A stretch of DNA of 43,645 bases, taken from positions 1-43,645 of the forward strand of contig JAFWFE010000069.1 of NCBI GenBank assembly GCA_017512555.1, read 5' to 3'. The DNA comes from Solobacterium sp. (GTDB lineage: Bacteria > Bacillota_I > Bacilli_A > Erysipelotrichales > Erysipelotrichaceae). Position 1 is the stretch's first letter. The number at the start of each line of letters is the position of its first letter. A model generated the notes under the pieces. The model was not told the DNA's origin, made no database searches, and saw nothing but the letters and a program-made list of their open reading frames with translations. This document shows positions 43,572 through 43,645 of the stretch, one piece after another. The position numbers were made by a program, and so were the translations under genes.

Positions 43572-43645
43572 TGGCGTCCTCGAGGGGATTCGAACCCATG
43601 ACCACTCGCTTAGAAGGCGAGTGCTCTATCCAACTGAGCTACGAG
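43572..43645 (-). tRNA. tRNA-Arg (anticodon TCT), 5' end cut by window edge
   Basis: Minus strand. The anticodon stem CTCGC/GCGAG encloses CTTCTAA (anticodon TCT, codon AGA). D-arm GCTCAGTTGGATAGAGC, T-loop TTCGAAT, acceptor 3' strand CGAGGAC, discriminator G and an encoded CCA (43572-43574). The first three bases of the acceptor stem (expected GTC) lie beyond 43645. The T-stem ATGGG/CCCCT has one T-C mismatch. Confidence 0.92.

Noticed and set aside
1..43645. CRISPR array, insertion sequence, phage genes or rRNA
   Set aside because: No regularly spaced repeats, transposase, integrase or rRNA-like sequence was found on either strand.

Overview
The window reads as chromosomal DNA of a low-to-moderate GC Bacillota. 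PolC-type DNA polymerase III, the polC-rimP-nusA-rnpM-infB-rbfA order, CIRCE (HrcA) operators, YloU/FakA and DivIB all point there. The long NusA tail, the small hypothetical gene next to tig and the gene mix fit an Erysipelotrichia-like lineage, but that placement is an inference. Nearly all genes are on the minus strand; only the four-gene lysine-riboswitch operon (6674-9848) is on the plus strand.

Layout, low to high coordinates. (1) 86-1544: infC-rpmI-rplT translation operon with its promoter and a leader attenuator, followed by tRNA-Glu(CTC). (2) 1547-6396: truB-ribF-rsmF-type methyltransferase, a degenerate RelA/SpoT-fold protein, and an Asp23-family gene with its own extended -10 promoter. 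(3) 6412-9848: lysine riboswitch, terminator/antiterminator, polar amino-acid ABC transporter (binding protein, permease, ATPase) and a radical SAM/SPASM-like enzyme. (4) 9842-16628: a compact type VII secretion-like locus, in transcription order two WXG100 proteins, a large SLH/Big-like surface protein, EssC with only one intact Walker A, and a small YukD/EsaB-like protein. (5) 16741-19626: a three-gene deoxyaminosugar cluster (NDP-hexose 2,3-dehydratase, DegT-type aminotransferase, FdtA-like cupin). (6) 19705-24599: rimP-nusA-rnpM-infB-rbfA. (7) 24608-28970: polC. (8) 29021-33274: recG-rnc-HerA-like ATPase. (9) 33294-38411: murG-murB-divIB and yloU-fakA. (10) 38463-42870: tig-lon-engB, with two CIRCE operators bracketing the tig promoter. 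(11) 42872-43645: a hypothetical gene and the 3' part of tRNA-Arg(TCT).

The most striking architectural fact is that the conserved rbfA-truB-ribF junction of the nusA operon is broken. rbfA ends at 19751 with a strong terminator, and truB-ribF lies 13.4 kb further on in the same orientation. The block between holds the secretion-like locus, the sugar cluster and the lysine-uptake operon, and truB has its own promoter. This looks like accessory DNA inserted into an ancestral housekeeping operon.

Housekeeping genes cover translation (infC, rplT, rpmI, infB, rbfA, rimP, truB, rRNA methyltransferase), replication and repair (polC, recG), wall synthesis and division (murG, murB, divIB), and protein quality control (tig, lon). 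The accessory block probably serves the cell surface and nutrition: WXG100 export, a modified sugar for a surface glycan or glycoprotein, and lysine import. No CRISPR array, rRNA, insertion sequence or phage gene is visible.
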